Position numbers and translations under genes: made by a program | Assembly: GCA_003486785.1 (NCBI GenBank) | Contig: DNFZ01000109.1 | Span: 1-5,384, forward strand | DNA from: Clostridiales bacterium | Lineage (GTDB): Bacteria; Bacillota; Clostridia; Christensenellales; CAG-138 | Direction of reading: 5' to 3' | Length of the DNA: 5,384 nt | Notes under the pieces: generated by a model | The model's database searches: none | What the model saw: only the letters and a program-made list of their open reading frames with translations | What the model was told of the DNA's origin: nothing | Shown here: one piece after another, positions 1-5,384 of the stretch | Layout: every line of letters starts with the position of its first letter | How positions within the stretch are numbered: the stretch's first letter is position 1

Positions 1-16
1 TGAGGGTGCGTTTTTT
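1..16 (+). terminator. Probable 3' half of a Rho-independent terminator cut by the window edge
   Basis: The first ten bases, TGAGGGTGCG, run straight into six T residues. A GC-rich arm followed at once by a T tract is how the descending arm and tail of an intrinsic terminator look. The matching ascending arm, expected as CGCACCCTCA or similar, would lie just before base 1 and cannot be seen. If this is right, the PNPOx-like gene starts a new transcription unit. The reading is inference from half a structure. Confidence 0.45.
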
Positions 17-38
17 ACTCCTCTCGAGGCAAGGTTTT

Positions 39-112
39 CTCATCATGAGTCAAAGGCGACGGCATTCATAGAGCAAGAGTGACACGAGTCGCTAAAATCT
101 CATCCGAATGAG
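39..112. repeat. Two short inverted repeats with the same CTCAT/ATGAG half-sites in the leader of the PNPOx-like gene
   Basis: CTCAT-C-ATGAG occupies 39-49, and CTCAT-CCGA-ATGAG occupies 99-112. Both are exact 5-base inverted repeats with identical half-sites, and both are preceded by T. The gap differs, 1 base against 4. The second copy ends 6 bases before the GAGG ribosome binding site and 16 bases before the ATG. They could be operator half-sites, or RNA arms able to pair in alternative ways, for example 39-43 with 108-112. Five-base arms are short enough to arise by chance and the spacing is unequal, so function is unproven. A TAAAAT at 93-98 could be a -10 box, but no good -35 lies at the right distance. 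Confidence 0.3.
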
Positions 113-128
113 CGAAAAGAGGTAGCAT

Positions 129-557
129 ATGAATCAGGATGTGTTTGACGCTATTTGGAAGCTTCGCAAGGAGAGCAGCTCCGCCTATCTTTCCTATGTG
201 GATGAGGAAGGTTACCCCGTGACACGCGCGATGCTGATTTTGGAGCACGGGCAGATCCAAAGGCAATACCTTTCCACGAACACATCTTCCGGCAAGATTG
301 CCGCGCTTCTGAAGAACCCGAAAGCTGCGCTGTATTATTGCGATCCCGCAAACTTTCAGGGCGTGTTGTTCGCCGGAGACATTGAAGTGTGTACCGATTC
401 GCCGACGAGAGAGCTTCTTAGGCGCGATGGGTTTGAAAAGTACTATCCTCAGGGCGTAACAGACCCCGACTATTGCGTGCTGAAACTCACCGTGAAACGC
501 GGCAGCCATTACCACGGGCTGTGTAACACGTACTTCACGCCGGAGGAGCTGGAATAA
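129..557 (+). CDS. Pyridoxamine 5'-phosphate oxidase-like (PNPOx-like) flavin-binding family protein
   Basis: This 142-residue protein is a complete single-domain member of the PNPOx-like split-barrel group, often annotated as general stress protein 26-like. Family members are usually cytoplasmic dimers that bind FMN, or sometimes F420 or heme; the substrate here cannot be read. Visible hallmarks are the first strands with a VDEEGYPVTRAML turn (residues 24-36), the LSTNTSSGK segment (48-56) where FMN phosphate contacts usually lie, the AALYYCDP strand (66-73), the GVLFAGDIEV strand (78-87), and a C-terminal block GVTDPDYCVLKL (109-120) followed by a YHGL turn. It is shorter than true PdxH (about 200 or more residues), so vitamin B6 oxidase activity is unlikely. 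The ATG has a good AGAGGT ribosome binding site 5 bases upstream (118-123). The gene lies 39 bases before a transporter gene with no terminator between, which suggests an operon. Confidence 0.85.
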   Translation: MNQDVFDAIWKLRKESSSAYLSYVDEEGYPVTRAMLILEHGQIQRQYLSTNTSSGKIAALLKNPKAALYYCDPANFQGVLFAGDIEVCTDSPTRELLRRDGFEKYYPQGVTDPDYCVLKLTVKRGSHYHGLCNTYFTPEELE

Positions 558-580
558 CGCAAATTCGTTCTTTAATACAG

Positions 581-587
581 AAAGGAA
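581..587 (+). promoter_or_regulatory. Ribosome binding site that fixes a TTG start for the transporter
   Basis: AAAGGAA lies 9 bases before the TTG at 597. The first in-frame ATG is codon 40, inside the first extracytoplasmic loop region after the first membrane segment. The TTG is therefore the only start that keeps the whole first helix and the conserved NLRAPIT motif. Confidence 0.75.
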
Positions 588-596
588 ACACCGGGG

Positions 597-1790
597 TTGA
601 AGGAAAAAACAGATTGTAAAAGAACTTTCGATTTCCTTTTATTTGTCGGCTTGATCTTCATCGCCGTGAACCTGCGCGCACCGATCACGGCGGTAGGCCC
701 GCTGGTGTCCAGCATGAAGGCAGAGCTTCCGTTTTCCGGCGGTGTGTTCGGGCTATTGACCACCATTCCGCTCATCATGTTTGCTGTGCTTTCACCGTTT
801 GTGCGCCGCATCAGCGACCGTCTGGGCGCGGGCAAGACGCTGCTGTATGCGATGGCCGCCGTCCTGCTGGGGGTGGCGATTCGATCCTTTGCCGGAAATG
901 CCGGATTGTTTGCCGGAACGCTGCTGCTTGGCACTGGCATCGCGATTGGAAACGTACTCGTGCCGGGCATCATCAAGGCGCGTTTTCCGGAGCGGCTCGG
1001 TCTTGCGACAGGCGGGTTTACCATCTCGATGACTTCGTTTGCAGCGGTCTCCGCCGCGGTGAGCTATCCGCTCTCGTCATTGCCCAATGTGGGCTGGAGA
1101 AATGCGCTCGCGGTCTGGATGTTGCTCGCGGCTTTGAGCATCCTGGTATGGCTACCGCGGCGGAGTCTTTCCATCGTGCAGCAGGCAGGCTGCGCAACAG
1201 TAGAACAAGCGGTGGAACAATCCGTCTGGCGCTCAAAACTTGCCTGGTGGCTGACGGTGCTCATGGGCGCGCAGTCGTTTCTCTTCTACTTCTTTGCAGC
1301 GTGGCTGCCAAGTATCGCGCTCTTTAAAGGTCTTTCGCCGCAATCAGCGGGGTATATTGCGTTTGCGTTTCAGCTCATGACCATCCCGGCGGCGTTTGTA
1401 ATTCCCGCAGTCGCGACGCGGCTGAAGGATCAGCGAGGGCTGATATCGGCTGTGTCCGTACTCTATATCGCTTCACTCTTTGGATTGATCTTTGCAAAGT
1501 CAACCGTAATACTGACCATTTGCGTTATGTGCTATGGCTTCTCAACGGGCGCAAGCTTTAGCCTTTGCATGTTGTTTATCAGCCTGCGCACGCGCGCGGC
1601 AAAACGCGCAACGAGCGTCTCTGGCATGGTGCAGTCGCTTGGCTTTGGGTTTGGCGCGCTTGGGCCGATTCTTGGTGGCTGGCTGTTCGACTGGACCGGA
1701 AACTGGAACGCTGCGCTGGCCTTGTCTGCGGTGCTGATCGTGATCATCTTTCTCTCCGGCAGACAGGCAGGAAAGAATCAATACATCTGA
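597..1790 (+). CDS. Major facilitator superfamily transporter, CynX/NimT type
   Basis: This 397-residue membrane protein has about twelve hydrophobic segments, at roughly residues 12-35, 48-68, 81-98, 104-125, 136-160, 167-186, 216-238, 248-271, 281-299, 303-327, 341-362 and 371-388. A polar central loop spans 187-215. The N-terminal signature NLRAPITAVGPL (25-36), the LLTTIPL segment (53-59) and the GNVLVPGIIKARFPER stretch (118-133) are typical of the CynX/NimT branch, which contains the cyanate permease CynX and the 2-nitroimidazole exporter NimT (YeaN). The loop after helix 2, SPFVRRISDRLGAGK (66-80), matches MFS motif A. Substrate and direction are unknown; members are proton-coupled permeases of the cytoplasmic membrane. 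No cyanase gene is nearby, so cyanate transport is not supported. It probably shares a transcript with the upstream PNPOx-like gene and ends 29 bases before a strong hairpin. Translation starts at TTG, which may limit expression. Confidence 0.9.
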   Translation: MKEKTDCKRTFDFLLFVGLIFIAVNLRAPITAVGPLVSSMKAELPFSGGVFGLLTTIPLIMFAVLSPFVRRISDRLGAGKTLLYAMAAVLLGVAIRSFAGNAGLFAGTLLLGTGIAIGNVLVPGIIKARFPERLGLATGGFTISMTSFAAVSAAVSYPLSSLPNVGWRNALAVWMLLAALSILVWLPRRSLSIVQQAGCATVEQAVEQSVWRSKLAWWLTVLMGAQSFLFYFFAAWLPSIALFKGLSPQSAGYIAFAFQLMTIPAAFVIPAVATRLKDQRGLISAVSVLYIASLFGLIFAKSTVILTICVMCYGFSTGASFSLCMLFISLRTRAAKRATSVSGMVQSLGFGFGALGPILGGWLFDWTGNWNAALALSAVLIVIIFLSGRQAGKNQYI

Positions 1791-1819
1791 TCCTGTTTAC
1801 TATATGTTGATGCGCGATA

Positions 1820-1852
1820 AAAGACCGTCGGATGGATTATCCGGCGGTCTTT
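1820..1852. terminator. Shared hairpin terminator between convergent genes
   Basis: Fourteen bases at 1820-1833 pair with 1839-1852 around a 5-base loop (1834-1838). Read on the plus strand, all positions pair, with one G-U (T1828 with G1844), and the tail is only UUU before GGCUCUGUU. Read on the minus strand, that pair becomes an A-C mismatch but the tail is UUUU. It starts 29 bases after the transporter stop and lies 14 bases beyond the comF stop, so it is placed to end transcription from both sides. Confidence 0.85.
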
Positions 1853-1866
1853 GGCTCTGTTCGCTA

Positions 1867-2535
1867 TCACTCTTGACGCGCGCCGCGAACCGCGGCGGTG
1901 GCGCAGGCGGCGTAAACGTGCGCGGCTCCTGCGGCCTTGAGCGCAACGGCGCAGGCGGAAAGCGTGCTGTGCGTCGTAGTCACATCGTCGATGAGCAGAA
2001 CGCTCAGCCCCTTTGATGCGGGTGAGGCATGGAATGCTCTTGAAACGTTGACGGTGCGCTCAAATTCATCCAGCGTGGTTTGCGATTTTGTAAAGCGCGT
2101 GCGGCGCAACAAGTCGTTTTGCTGCACAAGCCCGGTGCGCGCGCAGAAAGCCTGCGCGATCAGATCGCTCTGATTGTACGAGCGCAGCCATTGCTTGAGG
2201 GGATGCAACGGAACGGGCACGACGCGGTCGATCTTCCATAATTCCGGCAAAGTGATTGCGCTTGCAAAAAACGGCGCGAGCCGCACCTGATTCTTGTACT
2301 TGAGCGATTGGATTCCCTCGCGTGCGCTGCCGTGATACCGATATGCCGCGAAGACACCGTCGAGCACGGGCGGGCAGATGAGCGCGGGAGAGGGCGAAAG
2401 CGACGCGCGACACGCGGCGCAGAGATGATCCGCGTCAAGCACCGCTTCGCGTCCGCAGAGCGCGCAGGCGACGTCTGGCGGATAGATCGCATCGAGCAGT
2501 CGGTGAAAGAGCGCGCGCAGCTGAGAGGCATTCAT
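1867..2535 (-). CDS. comF: ComF family protein (phosphoribosyltransferase-like, competence-associated)
   Basis: This 222-residue protein has the full ComFC layout. A probable zinc knuckle at the N-terminus is formed by C24, C27, C39 and C42 (CALC and CAAC). The VPVPLHP motif is at 106-112, followed by RSYNQSDLIA (118-127). The conserved R-x-R-x-T-x-SQT-type segment (RTRFTKSQT, 145-153) is next, and the phosphoribosyltransferase-like loop LLIDDVTTTHST (180-191) comes near the end. In competent bacteria ComF proteins act in the cytoplasm in natural transformation, probably helping to bring incoming single-stranded DNA to the recombination machinery; many non-competent species keep one with unknown role. 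Oddly, the PRPP loop has H189 where the family usually has glycine (TTG-x-T). The ATG overlaps the recD2 stop as ATGA, and an AAGGTG ribosome binding site lies inside recD2, so the two are translationally coupled. The family call is secure; competence is not proven. Confidence 0.92.
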   Translation of the reverse strand: MNASQLRALFHRLLDAIYPPDVACALCGREAVLDADHLCAACRASLSPSPALICPPVLDGVFAAYRYHGSAREGIQSLKYKNQVRLAPFFASAITLPELWKIDRVVPVPLHPLKQWLRSYNQSDLIAQAFCARTGLVQQNDLLRRTRFTKSQTTLDEFERTVNVSRAFHASPASKGLSVLLIDDVTTTHSTLSACAVALKAAGAAHVYAACATAAVRGARQE

Positions 2536-4736
2536 ACGCCAAGCACCTTGAGTTCGCCAAGGCGGCTACAAAGCGCGGTATAGCGCCGGTCGGTGCGGTT
2601 GTTGCCTACCATGCTCATGAGCGCGTCCCTGCGGCCGATGCAGACCACCTGCCGTTTCGCGCGGGTGACGGCGGTGTAGAGCAGGTTTCGCGTCATCATG
2701 GGTGACGCCGCGCCAAACAGTGGCAAGATCACAATCGGAAACTCGCTTCCCTGACTCTTGTGAATCGAGATGCAATACGCCAGCTCCAGCTCATCGATGT
2801 GGGTATAGTCAAACACGGCTAGCCGCTCGTCGTCAAAGATCACGCTCATAACGCGATCAAGCTCATGGATCTGATGAATCGTGCCAAGATCGCCGTTGAA
2901 CGCGCCCGTGCCGTCCTCGCTGCCGCCGTTTGGGCGCTTTTTGCGCCATTCGATCTTATAGTTGTTTTTCATCTGCATAATACGGTCGCCCTCGCGGAAG
3001 ATCGTATCCCCGCTGATGTGTTCGTTCTTGTGAGGCGCCGGGGGATTGAGCGCGGCCTGCAGCTTGGTGTTGATGTTGTAAACGCCGAGCACGCCCTTTT
3101 TCATGGGCGCAAGAATCTGAACATCCAGTAGTGGCTCGCGCGTGGCAAGCACCTGCCCCGGGTGCGTGCAAATGTGCAAAATGCGATCAAGGATGCGATC
3201 CTGCGAGGCGACATCCTCAAACAAAAAATCGCTATCCGGTACATCCAGCACGGGCGCGAACCCCATGTTGATCCGGTGCGCATTGGTGATGATCATGCTC
3301 GACTGCGCCTGGCGAAAGATTTCGTCCAACCGCACGACGCGGATGGTCTCGCTGCTGATGATATCCCGCAGCACGTCTCCCGCGCCGACGGAGGGTAGCT
3401 GGTCCGCGTCGCCCACGAGTATGAGCCGCGTGCCGACAGAGATGGCCTTTAGCAGCGCGTTCATGAGCATGGCATCCACCATGCTCATCTCGTCGACGAT
3501 GACCATATCCACATACAGCGGATCGTCCGAATTTCTCAAAAACCCTTCGCCGGGAACATACTCCAGCAGGCGGTGGATGGTCTTCGCCTCGTGTCCGGTC
3601 GCGTCGCTCATGCGTTTGGCGGCTCTGCCTGTTGGCGCGGTAAGCGCAACCTCCAGCCCGATCTCCTCCATGATGGCGGTGATGAAGCGGATGATGGTGG
3701 TCTTGCCCGTGCCGGGCCCGCCGGTGATGACCAGCGCGCCTTCCACCAACGCAGAGAGCACCGCGCCGCGCTGCTGATCGGAGAGCTCAAGCTTTTGCGC
3801 GGCTTGAATCGCCGCAAAATCAAAAAACGGATTCTCAACCGGCTTTTGCGAAAGACGCAGCAGCTTCTCTGCGATGTAGGATTCCATTCGGTCGAAATAC
3901 GGCAGAAAGACGCCCTCCGTCTCCCCGACAAACTGCTGCACCGCTTCGCCGCGCGAGAGGAGAGTATCCAGCGTCTCGCTCAGCCGCTCTTGGTTAGCGC
4001 CCAGCAGTTTGACCGAGTAGTTGAGCAGCGAGGCGCGTGGCAGATACGTGTGCCCGTATTCGTTTGCCGCGGTGGTGAGCGCATAGAGCAGCCCTGCGCG
4101 CAGTCGGGACTCGGAATCGAATGAGAATCCGGCAACGTTCTGCGCGATTTTGTCCGCCGTGACAAAGCCGATGCCGTCCACATCCTTGATGATCTGATAC
4201 GGGTCTTCCTCAATGCGCGCCAGACACAGCTCGCCGTAGATCTTGAAGAGCTTGTATGCCTGATTGACGGTCACGCCATACGGCTCCAGAGCCAGCAGAA
4301 TGTCCCGCATCATGCGGTTCTCCGTGTAGCTTGCGAGGATCATATCGCGTCGTTTGGCGCCGATGCCGGAGATTTCCGAAAGCCGCAGCGGGTCTTCATC
4401 CAGCACACTGAGCGTTTCCATGCCGAATTTTGCGACGATGGCGCGCGCGGTCGCGGGACCCACGCCCTTGATCAGCCCACTGCCGAGGTATGTTTCAATG
4501 GCGGAAAGCGTGGCAGGGGCAACGGTGTGGTAAGCGATGGCTTTGAACTGGCTGCCATATTTCGGGTGCGAGGCATAGTCCCCCGTGAGTTCCAGCCGCT
4601 CGCCGACGCTCGCCAGCGGCAGCGCACCCACGACGGTGAGCTTTTCCCCTTCGTCGGGGCATAGCTCGAGCACCGTCCAGCCGTTGTCGCTGTTACGGTA
4701 GATGATGGAATTGACGACGCCGGTAATTTCAGCCAT
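2532..4736 (-). CDS. recD2: RecD2 family ATP-dependent 5'-3' DNA helicase
   Basis: This 734-residue superfamily 1B helicase is full length for RecD2 (about 710-800 residues). The N-terminal region has a small beta-rich domain (about 1-75) and helix-hairpin-helix elements (GLIKGVGPATARAI at 87-100, ISGIGAKRR at 122-130, VDGIGFVTADKIA at 186-198). The motor carries Walker A GGPGTGKT (339-346), motif Ia APTGRAAKRM (367-376), motif II VDEMSMVD (414-421), motif III VGDADQLPSVGAGDVL (441-456), the IFRQ arginine (R475), motif V SIHKSQGSEF (657-666) and motif VI LYTAVTRAK (686-694). No key residue is missing. RecD2 enzymes unwind DNA 5'-3' outside any RecBCD complex and are linked to replication-fork maintenance and repair in Firmicutes and Deinococcus. 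The ATG has a TAGGA ribosome binding site 6 bases upstream. The gene follows glyS after a terminator, so it probably has its own promoter in 4737-4824, though I could not pick out a convincing one. It is coupled to comF by a 4-base overlap. Confidence 0.96.
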   Translation of the reverse strand: MAEITGVVNSIIYRNSDNGWTVLELCPDEGEKLTVVGALPLASVGERLELTGDYASHPKYGSQFKAIAYHTVAPATLSAIETYLGSGLIKGVGPATARAIVAKFGMETLSVLDEDPLRLSEISGIGAKRRDMILASYTENRMMRDILLALEPYGVTVNQAYKLFKIYGELCLARIEEDPYQIIKDVDGIGFVTADKIAQNVAGFSFDSESRLRAGLLYALTTAANEYGHTYLPRASLLNYSVKLLGANQERLSETLDTLLSRGEAVQQFVGETEGVFLPYFDRMESYIAEKLLRLSQKPVENPFFDFAAIQAAQKLELSDQQRGAVLSALVEGALVITGGPGTGKTTIIRFITAIMEEIGLEVALTAPTGRAAKRMSDATGHEAKTIHRLLEYVPGEGFLRNSDDPLYVDMVIVDEMSMVDAMLMNALLKAISVGTRLILVGDADQLPSVGAGDVLRDIISSETIRVVRLDEIFRQAQSSMIITNAHRINMGFAPVLDVPDSDFLFEDVASQDRILDRILHICTHPGQVLATREPLLDVQILAPMKKGVLGVYNINTKLQAALNPPAPHKNEHISGDTIFREGDRIMQMKNNYKIEWRKKRPNGGSEDGTGAFNGDLGTIHQIHELDRVMSVIFDDERLAVFDYTHIDELELAYCISIHKSQGSEFPIVILPLFGAASPMMTRNLLYTAVTRAKRQVVCIGRRDALMSMVGNNRTDRRYTALCSRLGELKVLGV
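2544..2549 (-). promoter_or_regulatory. Ribosome binding site of comF inside the end of recD2
   Basis: On the minus strand AAGGTG lies 8 bases before the comF ATG, within the last codons of recD2 (encoding Lys-Val). Together with the ATGA overlap it supports the start at 2535 and allows both reinitiation and independent loading of ribosomes. Confidence 0.7.
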
Positions 4737-4824
4737 ATCGTGTCCTATCGAAGTTCAATGTGTTGAATCTAAGATGAAGCTCAAAAAAGTATTGCGCCAT
4801 ACGGGAAGCGCCAAACAAACAATT

Positions 4825-4847
4825 GCCCCCGCGCGGGACGCGGGGGC
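4825..4847 (-). terminator. Rho-independent terminator of glyS
   Basis: A perfect 9-base GC-rich stem (GCCCCCGCG at 4825-4833 pairs with 4839-4847) encloses a 5-base loop. On the minus strand it is followed by the U-rich run AAUUGUUUGUUUGG. ACAA/TTGT at 4819-4822 and 4848-4851 can extend the stem across a 2-base bulge. It begins 13 bases after the glyS stop and separates glyS from recD2. The U tract is interrupted by G residues, so some read-through into recD2 is possible. Confidence 0.85.
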
Positions 4848-4860
4848 TTGTAGGCTCAGG

Positions 4861-5384
4861 TTAGAAGTCCAGCCGGGCTTCGATGTAGCTTGTCAGTTCG
4901 CTGATGGGCAGGCGCACCTGCTCCATGGTGTCGCGATCGCGCACGGTGACGCAGCCGTCCGTCTCGGTTTCGAAATCTACGGTGACGCAATACGGCGTGC
5001 CGATCTCGTCCTCGCGGCGGTAGCGCTTGCCGATGGAGCCCGTCTCGTCAAAGTCCACCATGAACTTCTTAGCGAGCGTTTCGTAAATCGCCTGCGCCTG
5101 CTCGCTGAGTTTCTTGCTCAGCGGCAGCACTGCGCACTTAAACGGTGCGAGCGCGGGGTGCAGGTGCAGAACCGAGCGGACATCTCCGCCCTCGAGCGCC
5201 TGCTCCTCGTATGCGTTGCAGAGGAACGCGAGCGCGACGCGGTCAGCGCCGAGCGAGGGCTCCACGCAATACGGAATGAACTTCTCGTTGGTGTAGGGAT
5301 CGAGATATTCAAAGTTTTCGCCGCTGTGATCGGCATGGCTCTTGAGGTCGAAATCCGTGCGGTCGGCAATGCCCCAGAGCTCGC
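4861..5384 (-). CDS. glyS: Glycyl-tRNA synthetase, C-terminal part (5' end outside the window)
   Basis: The frame is open from the TAA at 4861-4863 through the right edge, giving 173 residues plus two bases of a further codon. The full homodimeric (alpha-2) bacterial enzyme is about 460 residues, so roughly 290 are missing. The visible part opens with ELWGIADRTDFDLKSH, the GIA-R-TD-DL block of the class II catalytic core. Class II motif 3 follows as VEPSLGADRVALAFL, with the ATP-binding arginine in GADR. The anticodon-binding domain then begins (HPALAPFKCAVLPL) and ends with the conserved SIGKRYRREDEIGTP and TVRDRDTMEQVRLPI segments. The enzyme charges tRNA-Gly with glycine in the cytoplasm. 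The sequence is of the single-chain type, not the alpha-2 beta-2 GlyQ/GlyS type. An in-frame GTG at 5265 is an internal valine, not a start. A terminator follows directly. Confidence 0.95.
   Translation of the reverse strand, partial: ELWGIADRTDFDLKSHADHSGENFEYLDPYTNEKFIPYCVEPSLGADRVALAFLCNAYEEQALEGGDVRSVLHLHPALAPFKCAVLPLSKKLSEQAQAIYETLAKKFMVDFDETGSIGKRYRREDEIGTPYCVTVDFETETDGCVTVRDRDTMEQVRLPISELTSYIEARLDF

Noticed and set aside
69..98. A possible sigma-A type promoter with TAAAAT at 93-98
   Set aside because: The -10 resembles the consensus, but the best -35 at 18 bases (TAGAGC, 69-74) matches only three of six positions. It is not strong enough to annotate.
66..515. A 149-codon open frame on the minus strand opposite the PNPOx-like gene
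   Set aside because: It is antisense to a gene with clear family motifs. Its product matches nothing I recognise, and the plus-strand gene has a strong ribosome binding site.
558..596. A possible internal promoter before the transporter gene (TAATAC at 573-578)
   Set aside because: Its start point would fall at or inside the ribosome binding site, leaving almost no leader, and the -35 is poor.
572..1024. A 150-codon minus-strand frame opposite the start of the transporter gene
   Set aside because: The plus-strand frame encodes conserved MFS motifs and membrane helices over the same bases. The minus product is low-complexity, Pro/Ser/Arg-rich, with no family signal.
1900..1958. An 11-base direct repeat, GGCGCAGGCGG, at 1900-1910 and 1948-1958
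   Set aside because: The copies are 48 bases apart, in the same reading frame of comF, and both encode Ala-Cys-Ala. Codon bias and amino acid repetition explain them.
3142..3777. A 211-codon open frame on the plus strand, antisense to recD2
   Set aside because: It lies wholly within recD2, which has every helicase motif. The predicted product is rich in Ser, Met and Ala with no recognisable domain, as expected for the antisense frame of a GC-rich gene.
4747..4824. A possible recD2 promoter on the minus strand (TTGAGC and TAGATT elements)
   Set aside because: The two best elements are only 7 bases apart, and other pairings at 16-18 bases match poorly. A promoter is expected after the glyS terminator but is not visible.
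4861..5265. A separate 134-residue gene starting at GTG 5265
   Set aside because: The frame continues upstream without a stop to the window edge with conserved glycyl-tRNA synthetase sequence, so the GTG is an internal valine codon.

Overview
The window is a compact stretch of bacterial chromosome with five protein genes and short intergenic gaps. It most resembles a moderately GC-rich member of the Clostridia (Firmicutes). The reasons are a stand-alone RecD2-type helicase with a long N-terminal region, a 4-base-overlapping recD2-comF pair, a single-chain glycyl-tRNA synthetase, strong AGGA/GAGG ribosome binding sites and a PNPOx-like protein of a type I associate with anaerobic Firmicutes. 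The placement is inferred from gene content and protein style; no marker sequence for a genus is present.

Layout on the plus strand: the window opens with what looks like the 3' half of a Rho-independent terminator of an upstream gene (about 1-16). A short leader with two small inverted repeats follows (39-49 and 99-112). Next come a small PNPOx-like flavin-binding protein (129-557) and, 39 bases later, a 12-TM major facilitator transporter of the CynX/NimT type that starts at TTG (597-1790). No terminator separates these two, so they are probably co-transcribed.

Layout on the minus strand, read right to left: the 3' part of glyS (4861-5384, cut by the window edge) ends at a GC-rich hairpin terminator (4825-4847). 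recD2 (4736-2532) then begins, and its TGA stop overlaps the ATG of a ComF-family phosphoribosyltransferase-like gene (2535-1867) as ATGA. The two convergent units meet at one hairpin (1820-1852) that can serve as a terminator for both.

Functionally, the minus strand carries housekeeping and DNA-processing genes: translation, 5'-3' helicase activity, and DNA uptake or recombination. The plus strand carries a small redox- or cofactor-binding protein with an exporter-like permease. I found no sign of a mobile element, CRISPR array, phage gene or new multi-gene system. The most noteworthy details are a histidine in place of the usual glycine in the PRPP loop of the ComF protein and the paired inverted repeats upstream of the PNPOx-like gene.
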